DNA of 64,000 bases from Candidatus Heimdallarchaeota archaeon (GCA_018238155.1 JABCTZ010000001.1:51691-115690); one strand, 5' to 3'; shown: positions 15,865 to 25,665, counted from the stretch's first letter. The notes: generated by a model not told the origin, from the sequence alone. Numbers and translations: made by a program.

Positions 15865-18621
15865 ATGAAAGTGAGAGATATGAAAACCATGTTATACCAT
15901 CTATTTGCAAAACGAAAAGTACTATTGAAGACTATTATAATCATTGGATTACTATCTCTGATTATTCTGACTTTTCTGTTTCCTGCACAGATTGCCACAC
16001 CACACATTATCAGAAAGCATTTCAATTGGGGGGGTAATCCAATTATAATTGGTGAGGATCTACAAAATAGTGGTCTTAATAATCCGGATTTTATGTATCA
16101 TTTTAAAGTCAACAATATCGCTTTTATAACTGAAATTAATCAAATTTGCAAAGAAGCATCGCTTAAGATATATGACTTATATCAACCTTCTTCCATTGGT
16201 TGTTTTAGTATTGAGCATGTAATTATTACAAATCAAACACTTGAAGATTGGACTGTTTTTGGGATTAATACAGAATTATATACCGAGTTGGTGAGCACAT
16301 TAAATTCAAGTTTTGATAATGTACCTATTTTAGTAACTAATCATAGTATAACAACTGGTTTGTATGAGTTCAATTCTAGTAAAATTGGTAATTTTAGTAT
16401 AACAATTAATCATAATATTCAAACTTTGGATCTACAAGAAAAATTACCATCATTTAATAGTTACATCAATGAATTGAATAAATATAGTGATAATCCAATA
16501 AACAAATCACGAATGATTTTTATTCCACATGAAAGTTTTCAAACAATATTTAAAATTGATATTTTTCTCATCAAGGGTTACATTGAATTCACAACTTATC
16601 AAGAGGATATTCTATATTGGTCTTTAGATGCACCCAGAAAGCTAAGGTTATTCAAAGAAAGCTTATGTCAAGAGTTTCACGCAAAAGAACAATCAATAAA
16701 TTATTTATTACTTTATCAATCTATAATCTATAAAGAGGGATTAGTAGAGAGTAATGTTCTCATTGTAAATATTATTTATTCATTTATTCATGCAATTCAA
16801 TTAATTATCTGGGGATTATCTGGAGCATTGATTTTCTTGATTTTAATAAAAATGCAACAAAATAATAAAGACAAAGAATTTCAGATGCTATTAGCAGGAA
16901 AGAATTTTCTTACGAGAATATCTACAATTGTTTTAGAAAACATTCTTATTGTCACTGGTGTTTCGGTTATTGCTTATGGTTTACTATTGCCTTTTATTAA
17001 ACTGCAAGCACTTATCTTTAATTTTCCATTTGATTTCTATAATGAAAATATTAAATTTGCTCTCATTTTCTTTCCAATAGCATTATTCTTTAGTTTGTTG
17101 ATTATTTATCTTGACTTTGAATTGCATTTACGAAAGTCACTTAAAAATGGACAAATCGATAGTGAAACCTATCAACCTTTTGCTAAGATTCCAAAGTATA
17201 TTCGTTACCAGATTTTTTTGGTCTTTGTTTTCTTATTATGGTTATTAAATCGCTCATTGCAACCATTTCTATACCAAATAGGATTTTTATTCCTTTTAGG
17301 AATAATTAGTGTTCTTTTATTTTTAGTAATTAAGGGTTGCATGTGGGTTATCATAAGAGTAGTAAAGAAAATTAAACGCAAATATGACAAACCATTATCT
17401 AACTTTGTACTTCTTCTTGAGATGTGGAAAAAACCAATTAATACAAGATTTGTTCTTAGTAGCTTTATTGGAACAATGATCATTGGTCTCTGCATATTTA
17501 GCATTGCTAATGCTGAGGTACAGAAAACAACAATGTTTTTCAATAATGATTTTTGTGCTATAAAAACAACAGTTAGTCTTCCAAATAATGATACAACATC
17601 TATCGAAGTTTTTCTACAGAATAATTCATTATTAAATGAACACTATACAAAATTAGTTTTTGCTCAGCACAATCCATGGGATAATATTTCATTTGTACAC
17701 AACAATCAATCAATTGTTGAGTTACCCAAGAACTTTTGCTTATTATATGGTATTAATATTACTGATTATCAGGCATTCTATTCCTCTTGGCGAACAGATA
17801 ATTGGTTGCAAAATAGCATACAACCAGAAAAATTGAACTGTTCAAATGCCTTTGTTAGTAAGAGTTTCGCACAGCTAGGTTATGAACTAGGTGATTCAAT
17901 AACTTTAGTCAATAATCAAAATGTATCCATTGCTGGTTTCCTTGATCAGTGGATAGGTATTGTTAGTACTGGTAATTATGTTTTAGTTCTTGAAAGTCAA
18001 ATAATGGAAAAATTACTATTAGATTCTAATACTTCATCTATAGAATATCAGTTTAGATTCAATAGTGAAGAAAAAAATATTGAACATTCGGTTGAATATC
18101 TTCTTAATCATTTAAGTGACATTGATGTGCCTTTTGCTATTTCATATGTACCTCCTGATATGATAGAGGGAATAGAATTAGTATTTATCATGCCCATAAT
18201 GATGACTCTTGAGTCTTTAGTTATCTTTTTTATAGCAGTTAGTATTTTTAACAATTTGACTGATATTCACTCCAGTGATGAAGCACGAACACTTGGTATT
18301 CTTTTTATGAACACAGATTTTAAAAAAACCTTGTTTCGCGTGAAACTTTTCGAAATGTTACTTTCGATAACACTTATTGCAGTTATTGTGAGTAGTATAC
18401 TTGTTGTTTTTTCAATAATACTTGATAGTAATTTTACTTCTAACAATGTACCGAATTTTATTGAGATAATAAAAGCAGGATTAGGATTTTCAAAAAATAT
18501 TGTTTTTTACTCGATAATTATTTTGCTATTTTATCTTTTAATAGTTGTCGTACAAAATGTTTTTGATTATTTGAAGTTTAATAAATTGAAAATCCATTTA
18601 TTATTCCGTCATATTGAATGA
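15865..18621 (+). CDS. Two-module FtsX/MacB-like ABC permease, locus 1
   Basis: About 918 residues (GTG at 15859, ATG at 15865 or 15880 possible; the last aligns with the locus 2 start). By hydropathy: membrane helix near 25-45, extracytoplasmic domain of about 250 residues, helices near 300-325, 350-375 and 395-420, two central helices (450-495), another at 535-556, a second extracytoplasmic domain of about 200 residues, and three terminal helices. That is two FtsX-type modules (TM-ectodomain-3TM) in one chain, giving ten helices as in BceB-like permeases. Homologous to 39162-41846: shared ends include PAQIATPH versus PQVANPH and LLFRHIE versus LLYRHSE. Such permeases drive periplasmic or surface events rather than classic uptake. 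Confidence 0.82.
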   Translation: MKVRDMKTMLYHLFAKRKVLLKTIIIIGLLSLIILTFLFPAQIATPHIIRKHFNWGGNPIIIGEDLQNSGLNNPDFMYHFKVNNIAFITEINQICKEASLKIYDLYQPSSIGCFSIEHVIITNQTLEDWTVFGINTELYTELVSTLNSSFDNVPILVTNHSITTGLYEFNSSKIGNFSITINHNIQTLDLQEKLPSFNSYINELNKYSDNPINKSRMIFIPHESFQTIFKIDIFLIKGYIEFTTYQEDILYWSLDAPRKLRLFKESLCQEFHAKEQSINYLLLYQSIIYKEGLVESNVLIVNIIYSFIHAIQLIIWGLSGALIFLILIKMQQNNKDKEFQMLLAGKNFLTRISTIVLENILIVTGVSVIAYGLLLPFIKLQALIFNFPFDFYNENIKFALIFFPIALFFSLLIIYLDFELHLRKSLKNGQIDSETYQPFAKIPKYIRYQIFLVFVFLLWLLNRSLQPFLYQIGFLFLLGIISVLLFLVIKGCMWVIIRVVKKIKRKYDKPLSNFVLLLEMWKKPINTRFVLSSFIGTMIIGLCIFSIANAEVQKTTMFFNNDFCAIKTTVSLPNNDTTSIEVFLQNNSLLNEHYTKLVFAQHNPWDNISFVHNNQSIVELPKNFCLLYGINITDYQAFYSSWRTDNWLQNSIQPEKLNCSNAFVSKSFAQLGYELGDSITLVNNQNVSIAGFLDQWIGIVSTGNYVLVLESQIMEKLLLDSNTSSIEYQFRFNSEEKNIEHSVEYLLNHLSDIDVPFAISYVPPDMIEGIELVFIMPIMMTLESLVIFFIAVSIFNNLTDIHSSDEARTLGILFMNTDFKKTLFRVKLFEMLLSITLIAVIVSSILVVFSIILDSNFTSNNVPNFIEIIKAGLGFSKNIVFYSIIILLFYLLIVVVQNVFDYLKFNKLKIHLLFRHIE

Positions 18622-18642
18622 ATTATGGAGAGAAAGTGAAAA

Positions 18643-19338
18643 ATGGTTTCAGAAACAAAATTACAAGCAAATGAACTTACAAAAATATTTGCTCATCCAT
18701 CCAAGAAAAAAACAAATATACCTCTCTTTGCCGGAACGTCATTTGTGATGACAGCTGACAAAATTAATTTTGTTATCGGTCCATCTGGTTCAGGAAAAAC
18801 CACTCTCATCAAAATTCTAATGAGTATTGAACCTATAAATGCTGGAGAGATTTTCTTGAATGAACAGACCATTCATTCTCTAACAATGAAAGAACGAAAT
18901 AGCTATTTACAAAAGATAGGATATATGAATCAATTTCCTGCTAAATATCTCTCTTTAGATTCTACCGTTTGGTTTAATCTCGCTCAAGCTTTTTTCCTTC
19001 ATTCCAAATTATCCAGAGAGGAATTAAAAAAACTCATTCAATCAACTGCTTCATTGTTCAGTATTGAACACTTGCTTGAACAAAGAACCAATTTCCTTTC
19101 AGGTGGAGAGCTTCGTCGACTCAGCATTGCTTGCAGTACTATTTTTCAACCTAAGATACTTTTTTGTGATGAACCAACAGCACAATTGGATGAAGAGAAT
19201 AAGAAAGCTGTTATGCAAACAATCCTAGATTTGCAGAAAAAGACTAACTGTTTGATTCTTATCTCAACACATGATCAATCCATTATAGATGTTGGCAATG
19301 TTTTCGAAATAAAAGATAGGAGGATAATAAAATGGTAA
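18643..19338 (+). CDS. ABC transporter ATPase A, locus 1
   Basis: 231 residues; ATG after GGAGAG. All ATPase motifs are intact: Walker A GPSGSGKTT, Q-loop GYMNQFP, signature LSGGE, Walker B ILFCDEPT with the following A-Q-L-D (D-loop region), and H-loop STHD. It is of the MacB/LolD size class. Its nearest relative in the window is the ATPase at 41864. The 3' end overlaps the next ATPase gene by 7 bp, which implies translational coupling and a heterodimer acting on the single permease. Confidence 0.93.
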   Translation: MVSETKLQANELTKIFAHPSKKKTNIPLFAGTSFVMTADKINFVIGPSGSGKTTLIKILMSIEPINAGEIFLNEQTIHSLTMKERNSYLQKIGYMNQFPAKYLSLDSTVWFNLAQAFFLHSKLSREELKKLIQSTASLFSIEHLLEQRTNFLSGGELRRLSIACSTIFQPKILFCDEPTAQLDEENKKAVMQTILDLQKKTNCLILISTHDQSIIDVGNVFEIKDRRIIKW

Positions 19339-20018
19339 TTGAACTAAAAGAAATTCACTATAGCTTTACAAGAAAAATGAAGAATCAAGTAATTATCAAA
19401 GAAATTCTCCAAGGATTGAATCTTTCTGTCACTAAGGCTGAGTTCATTTTAATCACAGGTCCATCGGGTTCAGGGAAAACAACATTGTTACAAATCATTG
19501 CTACAATGCTACATCAAAAAACTGGCGAACGAATACTTTTTGGAAAAAATCACTCTGATGAACAATCCACACAAGATTTGATTCCAACAAGAAGAAAAAT
19601 TGGTTATCTTTTTCAACAACCCTACCTTCCTCCTAAAATGAAAATCAAGGATTTCATTGCTTTACAAGCTATGCTCTCTGGAATTGGCATTAAATCTGCT
19701 GAAGAAAGAGCAAAATCACTTTTAACAGAATTCGATATGATGAATTTTGCTAACAATTATCCTCAGAAATTAAGTGGAGGAGAAAAACAACGCATTGCTC
19801 TTGCAGGTGTTTTAGCTAAAGATATTCAACTTCTCTTATTAGATGAACCTACTGGTTCTCTTGATTCTACAAACAAATCAATTATCTGGGAAGCAATAAC
19901 TGATTTAAAAGAAAAAGGTCTTACTATTATTGCTGTCACTCATGACGTCTCAATAACTTCTCTTTCAGATAAAACTTATGAATTGAATTATGGTATTTTA
20001 ACTAGAAAAGGAAAATAA
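19332..20018 (+). CDS. ABC transporter ATPase B, locus 1
   Basis: 228 residues; ATG preceded by GGAGG inside the end of ATPase A. Walker A GPSGSGKTT, Q-loop LFQQPYLPP, signature LSGGEKQR, Walker B LLLLDEPTGSLD and H-loop VTHD are all present. The LSGGEKQR/EPTGSLD wording is typical of LolD/MacB/FtsE-type ATPases. It is more like the ATPase at 42556 than like its own neighbour, so the A/B pair existed before the locus was duplicated. Confidence 0.93.
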   Translation: MVIELKEIHYSFTRKMKNQVIIKEILQGLNLSVTKAEFILITGPSGSGKTTLLQIIATMLHQKTGERILFGKNHSDEQSTQDLIPTRRKIGYLFQQPYLPPKMKIKDFIALQAMLSGIGIKSAEERAKSLLTEFDMMNFANNYPQKLSGGEKQRIALAGVLAKDIQLLLLDEPTGSLDSTNKSIIWEAITDLKEKGLTIIAVTHDVSITSLSDKTYELNYGILTRKGK

Positions 20019-20126
20019 TTCTTCAAATTTCAGAATGAAATGATTATCAATAGCCAATTTAGTATTTCATAGGAAAATACTTAATCTATCAAGTAAGCAC
20101 CTACTAATCTCATTGGTGAATATGAA

Positions 20127-21083
20127 ATGACTGAAATTGACTCAATATCTGAGCCAAATAGGGTTCTTGTTAACGGCGACGATAAAGGTACTAAGAACGC
20201 CAAAGTATTTACTTGGACAAAAGATCGCATTGTGCTTGCAATAATCTTTGTTATTATCATGCTTATCTCTGTAGGTTTGTTAGTTGTTATCATAGTTCAA
20301 GAAACATTCCTATTCACAGTTGTTCGTGATTGGTTTATTGCGCCCATTTTAAAAATACATATTGTATGGCGTATTGTTATGTTCTTAGCTGTTATGGTTC
20401 TCCAAAGTCTTTTTGCACCAATTCCATCTGAATTAATTCTTTTATCAGGTGGTATGCTGTTTGGGTACTATTGGGGTTCATTGATTGGTGTTGTTGGTTC
20501 CATGTTTAGTGCAGCAATCACTTTTTATCTTTCAAAACGTGGTGGGAGATCATTAGTTGATGCTGCTGGAAAGAAATCCGGTATAATCGATCGTACAATA
20601 TATATTTTTGATATTTGGATCAAAAGATGGGGAATTTGGGCCATTATCATTGGTAGAGCTGTGCCTGTAATTATGTTTGATCCTATAAGTTATGCAGCTG
20701 GTATAGCGAATGTAGAAGATAAACAATATTTCTTAGCAACATTTATTGGATCAATTCCTCGCGCAATTTTCTATTCTATTCTTGGAGTTCAACTTCTGGG
20801 TGATAGAGATATTAACGAAATTTTAACATTAACTCAAACTGAAATAGAAACTGCTGCAAGTCAATTCAATGCTATATTCTTCATTATTTTCAGCGTTCTT
20901 GTTTTGATGTTTGTTTTGTCAAATGTTATTTACTATGTAAATCAACAAAAGAAGAAGAAAGAGAATCTAGAAGATGATGATCTCGTAGTTGGTTCCGACG
21001 AAAATGTTTCTTCAAAAGCAATTGAAATTGTTGAAGAAGAGCTTTCTGCACCAGATAGTTTATCTGAGGTTGGAGAGGAATAG
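20127..21083 (+). CDS. VTT/DedA-family membrane protein (TVP38/TMEM64-like)
   Basis: 318 residues. Cytosolic N-terminus, one helix (IVLAIIFVIIMLISVGLLVVI), then the VTT (SNARE-associated) domain with its re-entrant motifs: ELILLSGGMLFGYYWGSLIG and the conserved R in IGRAVPVIMFDPISYAAGI, and GSIPRAIFY. A last helix is followed by an acidic tail of about 50 residues (EDDDLVVGSDE). DedA/TVP38 proteins move or flip lipids (scramblase or lipid-carrier translocase activity in known members). It starts about 110 bp after the ABC locus and is probably independent. Confidence 0.85.
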   Translation: MTEIDSISEPNRVLVNGDDKGTKNAKVFTWTKDRIVLAIIFVIIMLISVGLLVVIIVQETFLFTVVRDWFIAPILKIHIVWRIVMFLAVMVLQSLFAPIPSELILLSGGMLFGYYWGSLIGVVGSMFSAAITFYLSKRGGRSLVDAAGKKSGIIDRTIYIFDIWIKRWGIWAIIIGRAVPVIMFDPISYAAGIANVEDKQYFLATFIGSIPRAIFYSILGVQLLGDRDINEILTLTQTEIETAASQFNAIFFIIFSVLVLMFVLSNVIYYVNQQKKKKENLEDDDLVVGSDENVSSKAIEIVEEELSAPDSLSEVGEE

Positions 21084-21195
21084 TCTCTCTTCTTACTATT
21101 TTTTCTTTCAATGAATTATTGGTTGCTATATGGAATCGTTTTTATTTCCATTTTACATTTTTAGTATTATATTCTATTAGTATGATTGTGATATC

Positions 21196-22092
21196 ATGAG
21201 TGATGTTAGAAAAATAACTCAAAATTTGATTAAAGAAACAGATAGTGAATCAAGTTTCATTATACTTCTTTCAGCTTCTTTAATTCCTCATCTTGAAGAA
21301 CCAATTAACCGTGCCCGTTTTTTCAATTACGACAAAAAACGTGAATTGTATTTTGGTCCCAAAGATATTAATAGATTTAGCCGAGTTAAAGAGCTAACTA
21401 CGCTTATTTCAAAGCGCGTGAAAGCAAAAAAGCTCAAGGGATTCGAACGCTTACTCAAGACTTTCAGAGAAAATGGTTTAATGGTTCGCGAGAAAGAAGG
21501 ACCTTCAGATGGGATGGCTTGGACTGGTTTTGGTGGTGTACATTCCCATTATAATCTCACTCCACTCGGAAAAGCTTTGTTAGTATTACAAACTTCATTA
21601 CGTTGTAGTGCAGTGAACTTCCAAAGTATTGTTGGCTTCGAAGATTGGGATGATGTAATTGAAAACGAATTGAATCTCATAATTGATAGTGTGGTTAACA
21701 AAAGATTAACCATTCGTGATTATGATAATCATTTTTACGCAAAACGAAACGAGGCAAGTTTTGTTACGCAAAGAATTTTCGAATTTATTGCTGGCGCGCC
21801 CAAAAAAGTTTCAACAGAACAAATTAAAGATTATATCTTTGATAGAGTTGGCGAAATACATCTGGGTGAACTTCATGATGCAATACCAAGGCTTGCTCCT
21901 CTTTTGCAAAAGTCAGGTGATTCTTTTAGTCTGAATACTCGTGGAAAACTTGCAAGAATTGGTTATGCAACGGTGTTGGTTGAAGCAGCATTATCAATTG
22001 AGGAAACTGAATTAGTTCATTATATGATCTCTGCTAAATCCTTTGAAGAAGGTTCTAGAACGATATTAGAGCATTTTGCTATTTGGTTTTAA
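21196..22092 (+). CDS. Hypothetical cytosolic protein, possible winged-helix regulator
   Basis: 298 residues, no signal peptide or membrane segment. The central region (VKAKKLKGFERLLKTFRENGLMVREKEGP followed by HYNLTPLGKALL; two separate pieces) reads like a winged helix: helix, recognition helix, beta wing, and the common -YxLTxLGxxLL- ending seen in ArsR/PadR-type regulators. The C-terminal half is helical with a second LTxxG-like segment (FSLNTRGKLARIG). I do not recognise a named family. It could be a two-wHTH transcription factor, with no inducer visible. Confidence 0.55.
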   Translation: MSDVRKITQNLIKETDSESSFIILLSASLIPHLEEPINRARFFNYDKKRELYFGPKDINRFSRVKELTTLISKRVKAKKLKGFERLLKTFRENGLMVREKEGPSDGMAWTGFGGVHSHYNLTPLGKALLVLQTSLRCSAVNFQSIVGFEDWDDVIENELNLIIDSVVNKRLTIRDYDNHFYAKRNEASFVTQRIFEFIAGAPKKVSTEQIKDYIFDRVGEIHLGELHDAIPRLAPLLQKSGDSFSLNTRGKLARIGYATVLVEAALSIEETELVHYMISAKSFEEGSRTILEHFAIWF

Positions 22093-22111
22093 ATAACGAA
22101 GGGATTTTTTT

Positions 22112-23020
22112 CTACCCTTTCGCCGGATGCCCTATAGCAAAATATGAGGGGTTATTTGTTGCTTCAGTTTTTTCTCCAGTATACATTCTCAAAGAATATC
22201 CTGTTTTTGCAAAACCTAAAGCATCCATTGCTTTGATGCCCCATTTACTATTTTCAGCCATGCCAATAGATACACCTTCAATTTCATCTGTTTCCAATGC
22301 GGTGATTATTGCTGCATCAATTAAATTAATCGTTGTCTGGAGAGAGTCACTCAAACCGGCTCGTATTCTGAGTGTTTTATTTTCAACAACACCAAACGAG
22401 TACCCAGCTAAAAAATCATTTGTATCTCTAGTAATGAATGCATATTCAGAAAATTCTTCGAATAGCAATTTAAGTAAGCCTTCTCTACTGCAACCAAACA
22501 TCTCTTCATCTGCTTCTAGAATTTCTGCTAAATCATCTTCTTTTACGTTATGTAATGGAAATTCTTTAGTAAACTTCATTCTCTTTTCTTTAAATAGAGC
22601 TTGTTTTTCCTCTGTTGATATGTCTAAGTAAAATCTCAACGAGTTTAACTCAAATTTGTAACCAACTCTCTCATATAATGTCCGAGCTTTTTGCACTGCA
22701 TCAAGTTTAATTGTTTTACAACCATTATATAGTAAATAATTCGTTGCCTCAATCATTATTTCTTGACCGATTCCCATTCCTTGCATTTCTGGTTCAACAA
22801 TTACATGTCCGATGAATCCCACATCACCATATGTAACAGTAAGAGTAATTGCAATAATGACACCTTCTGGATTTACCAAAAGAATGTATTTATGATGAGG
22901 GTTTCTAAGATATCTTTGGATATCATTTAATGTTTCATCCCAATCTGTAGTTTTCGCAATTCGAAAAATATCCTTGAAGTCATCCCGTTCACCGTAAACA
23001 AAATCTAATCGTTCGCTCAT
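22112..23020 (-). CDS. GNAT N-acetyltransferase, two-domain
   Basis: About 302 residues from ATG at 23020. The N-terminal half is a GNAT domain: strand GVIIAITLTVTYGDVGFIGHVIV, acetyl-CoA pyrophosphate loop QGMGIGQE, and the downstream A-x-x-L-Y-E-R-V-G-Y block. The C-terminal half (about 150-302) resembles the YitH-type accessory GNAT domain, ending with a G-F-x-x-x-G-Y block. The substrate cannot be predicted. It is convergent with the hypothetical protein gene, the two stops being only 19 bp apart. Confidence 0.85.
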   Translation of the reverse strand: MSERLDFVYGERDDFKDIFRIAKTTDWDETLNDIQRYLRNPHHKYILLVNPEGVIIAITLTVTYGDVGFIGHVIVEPEMQGMGIGQEIMIEATNYLLYNGCKTIKLDAVQKARTLYERVGYKFELNSLRFYLDISTEEKQALFKEKRMKFTKEFPLHNVKEDDLAEILEADEEMFGCSREGLLKLLFEEFSEYAFITRDTNDFLAGYSFGVVENKTLRIRAGLSDSLQTTINLIDAAIITALETDEIEGVSIGMAENSKWGIKAMDALGFAKTGYSLRMYTGEKTEATNNPSYFAIGHPAKG

Positions 23021-23093
23021 ATTTATCACTCTACTGTTTTAGCTAGCAAAAAACAAAATATGGTAATAACCTTTTCATGTATTTGGGAAAAAA

Positions 23094-24326
23094 TTATGTT
23101 AACAATCTTCGCATAAAGTTTCGATAATGATTTTCTGCACTAAACTTCTCTGTAATAGTAATGCGGGTCTGTAGTGCAAGATCTCCTCTCATATTTTTAT
23201 TAGAAAATAGAGCTGAAATCCATCTAACTATTTCTGCTATATTATCTTTGGGAAAGATTATACCATTTTTCCCATGAGTGATTATTTCTTTTACTCCGGT
23301 TAAATCCGTTGCAAGACATGGTAAGGAACAACTCATAGCTTCTAGCAATGAAAGCCCTAATGCTTCTCTTCTTGTAGGTAACAGAAAACAATCAGCACTG
23401 GAATATAATGCTGCAAGATTCTCTTCGGTTTCTGCCACTGTAAAATGAAAGTGATTATCGATCTTTTCTTGTTTCAAAGTCTCAATAAGTTCTTCTTTAT
23501 AACGTCCTTCCCCTGCAATTAGAAAATGGATTTTGACGTAAGAATCACCTTTTTTCAAAAGTTCTTTGTAAATTGTTGGAAATAGATCTAATCCTTTTTC
23601 TTTGATGATCCTACCTGTATAGAGGACTACAAAAGCGTGTTCAGAAATGCCAAATTTTTCTCTGATTTGTGTTCTTTTCTCATCACTTTTTACAAAGACT
23701 TCTGTATCCACTCCTAGATATTTTACTTTTGAATTAATTCCTGCTTTAAGTAGATAATCTCTCACAGAGAGACTTACTGAAAAGATTCCCTTGAACAAAT
23801 TTTGGAATGAACCCAGGGCACTATAGATGCTGTCTTCTTTTCCATCAGGTAGAATAATATTCATAGGAGGGCTATGAGTCCAAAAATAGAATGAAGGTAT
23901 AGTATATGTGTTCAATCTCTGTTTCAGAAAATAGAGTGCATATGGGCTAATAAAATATGAATTATGGAAGTGGATGACTTGTGGTTTATTTTTGTTTATG
24001 AATTCTGCTAATTCTCCTGCAAGTTTCAAACCTGTAGTTTCGAGGTCATTATCATTGAACAAACTCTTTGCTAATTGTAAGCGATCTTCTGTTGGTGTAT
24101 TAGAGAAATTTTCAATTCGATCTACTAAATCACCACAATCTAACCGTATAACTGGAATACCTTCTATTACCGTTTCCTTTTCTTGATCATTTCTAGTTAA
24201 TTGTGTTAAAATGATTACTTTACGTTCATTGTCAATAAGATATTTTGCGATTCTTCGGAGATATGACTTTACTCCACCAATATCATTTTTATTAAATCGC
24301 TCAATAAAAAATACTATAATCGTCAT
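23094..24326 (-). CDS. Glycosyltransferase family 4 (GT-B)
   Basis: About 410 residues from ATG at 24326; AAGGAG precedes it closely. The N-terminal Rossmann domain has a Gly-Gly-Val-x-x-[YH] acceptor-side loop (IGGVKSYLRRIAKYL). The C-terminal domain carries FVVLYTGRIIKEKGLD, HFLIAGEGRY, and the E-x7-E donor motif (EALGLSLLE). These are retaining GT4 features using a nucleotide sugar. A cytosolic or membrane-peripheral enzyme of glycan, glycolipid or N-glycan synthesis. No other glycan gene is adjacent, so the product is unknown. Confidence 0.9.
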   Translation of the reverse strand: MTIIVFFIERFNKNDIGGVKSYLRRIAKYLIDNERKVIILTQLTRNDQEKETVIEGIPVIRLDCGDLVDRIENFSNTPTEDRLQLAKSLFNDNDLETTGLKLAGELAEFINKNKPQVIHFHNSYFISPYALYFLKQRLNTYTIPSFYFWTHSPPMNIILPDGKEDSIYSALGSFQNLFKGIFSVSLSVRDYLLKAGINSKVKYLGVDTEVFVKSDEKRTQIREKFGISEHAFVVLYTGRIIKEKGLDLFPTIYKELLKKGDSYVKIHFLIAGEGRYKEELIETLKQEKIDNHFHFTVAETEENLAALYSSADCFLLPTRREALGLSLLEAMSCSLPCLATDLTGVKEIITHGKNGIIFPKDNIAEIVRWISALFSNKNMRGDLALQTRITITEKFSAENHYRNFMRRLLT

Positions 24327-24377
24327 TGTCTCCTTCAAATAAGCGTCTGTAATACATAGTAATAATCTATTGGTTTA

Positions 24378-25493
24378 TTACTTTTTTTTACACGCGGGGA
24401 GAAAAATAACTATTGTAGTGATCAGTTTTCCATTTTCTTTTGAATCTTCTAAGAATACTTTTCCATTGAAGAGATCAACAATATTTTTTACTAAATAGAA
24501 ACCAAGACCATATTTCTGTGATTCGAATTCTGTTATAGGTTGGTTACTCATCTGTGGTACATTCTCTGATTTAACTGTTAGTTTTAGTTCTACCGTAGGA
24601 ATTTCTTGCTCTTCTTCATTAGTTAATGAATTCGTTTTCTTAAGGTCCAAATCAATGATTATTTGATTCAGAAGTCCGGGCATAATCATTGAGAAAAACA
24701 ATTCATAGAATAATTCTTGGAGTTCTTTTTCTGTTCCTAAAACAAAAATTTCATTGCTTGGAAATTCATTTAATTGATCGATCTTACAATCAACATCAGT
24801 ATTTCTTAAGTTTTCAAGAACTTGCTTCAATATTTCAACTATATCTAAACAAATGAACTCATCAGCATTCATTGTATGAATTTTCTTCATTTTTTTGTAA
24901 GAATGAAGTAGTCTGGCATTGTTATAATAAATGGTATTGATTATTGCGAGACTTCTTTTTTGTTTCTCAGTTAAATTCTCATCTTCTAAAAGCTCAATTG
25001 ATTCTGCGAGTGCTTTTGTTAAAATTTTGAAATCACGCACAAGAATAGTATTGAAAAAATCAAGTTGATAATTTAAGTGAGTGATTTCATCTAAGTTCTC
25101 TTCAATTTGAATATGACTTTCATGCCTTTTCATTACTTTCTCAATCGTATCTAGTAATAAATTCACATCAATTGGTTTTTCAAGGAGACCACATGCAACA
25201 TATGAAGAAAGAACTTCCTTTGCTGATTCATAAGAAGAGTGACCTGTGATGATAATCGATTCTGTTGTAGGGGAGATACTTCTTATTTGTTTAATTACTT
25301 CAATGCCCGAAGTATCGGGTAGCATTAAATCTACTAATGCCAGATGCGGTTTTACCTTTTCTACTAATTCAATTGCTGAACTGCCATCAATAGCAATAAA
25401 AGTTTCATACCCATTTCGAGTTAAAAGTTCCTGTAACAAAGTGCGAATTAGTTCGTTATCATCAATAACTAGTATTTTTGCCTTTAACCCCAT
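24378..25493 (-). CDS. Response regulator fused to degenerate histidine kinase module
   Basis: About 371 residues from ATG at 25493. Residues 1-125 are a complete receiver domain: acidic pair DD, phospho-acceptor D in LVDLMLP, T in IITGHS, K in LEKPID. The rest has the layout of a histidine kinase (DHp helices then ATPase-like lid and G2 box YGLGFYLVKNIVDLFNG). The H-box position reads LVRDFKILT, with Arg where the phospho-His should be, and the N-box (YELFFSMIM) lacks the Asn that binds Mg-ATP. I infer a receiver-controlled pseudokinase rather than an active kinase. No partner kinase is adjacent. Confidence 0.82.
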   Translation of the reverse strand: MGLKAKILVIDDNELIRTLLQELLTRNGYETFIAIDGSSAIELVEKVKPHLALVDLMLPDTSGIEVIKQIRSISPTTESIIITGHSSYESAKEVLSSYVACGLLEKPIDVNLLLDTIEKVMKRHESHIQIEENLDEITHLNYQLDFFNTILVRDFKILTKALAESIELLEDENLTEKQKRSLAIINTIYYNNARLLHSYKKMKKIHTMNADEFICLDIVEILKQVLENLRNTDVDCKIDQLNEFPSNEIFVLGTEKELQELFYELFFSMIMPGLLNQIIIDLDLKKTNSLTNEEEQEIPTVELKLTVKSENVPQMSNQPITEFESQKYGLGFYLVKNIVDLFNGKVFLEDSKENGKLITTIVIFLPACKKK

Positions 25494-25665
25494 AATGAAC
25501 ACATCTTAAATGTTATTTTTTGCTCAAAGAATAATTTCTATTATTGAAGAGGAAAAATGTTTCATATATGTTTTATGGATGGGACAATTATTTCATCTTT
25601 TTAATCAAAAAACACAAAAGCATATTAATATCAAAAAACATGCTATCCATCGGAGTTTTAATTAA

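Noticed and set aside
21430..21460. GATTCGAACGC resembling a tRNA T-loop
   Set aside because: It is inside a coding gene and no cloverleaf can be built around it. No tRNA gene was found in the window.
22083..22631. 182-codon + frame opposite the GNAT gene
   Set aside because: Antisense shadow of a well-supported acetyltransferase; composition unlike the real proteins.
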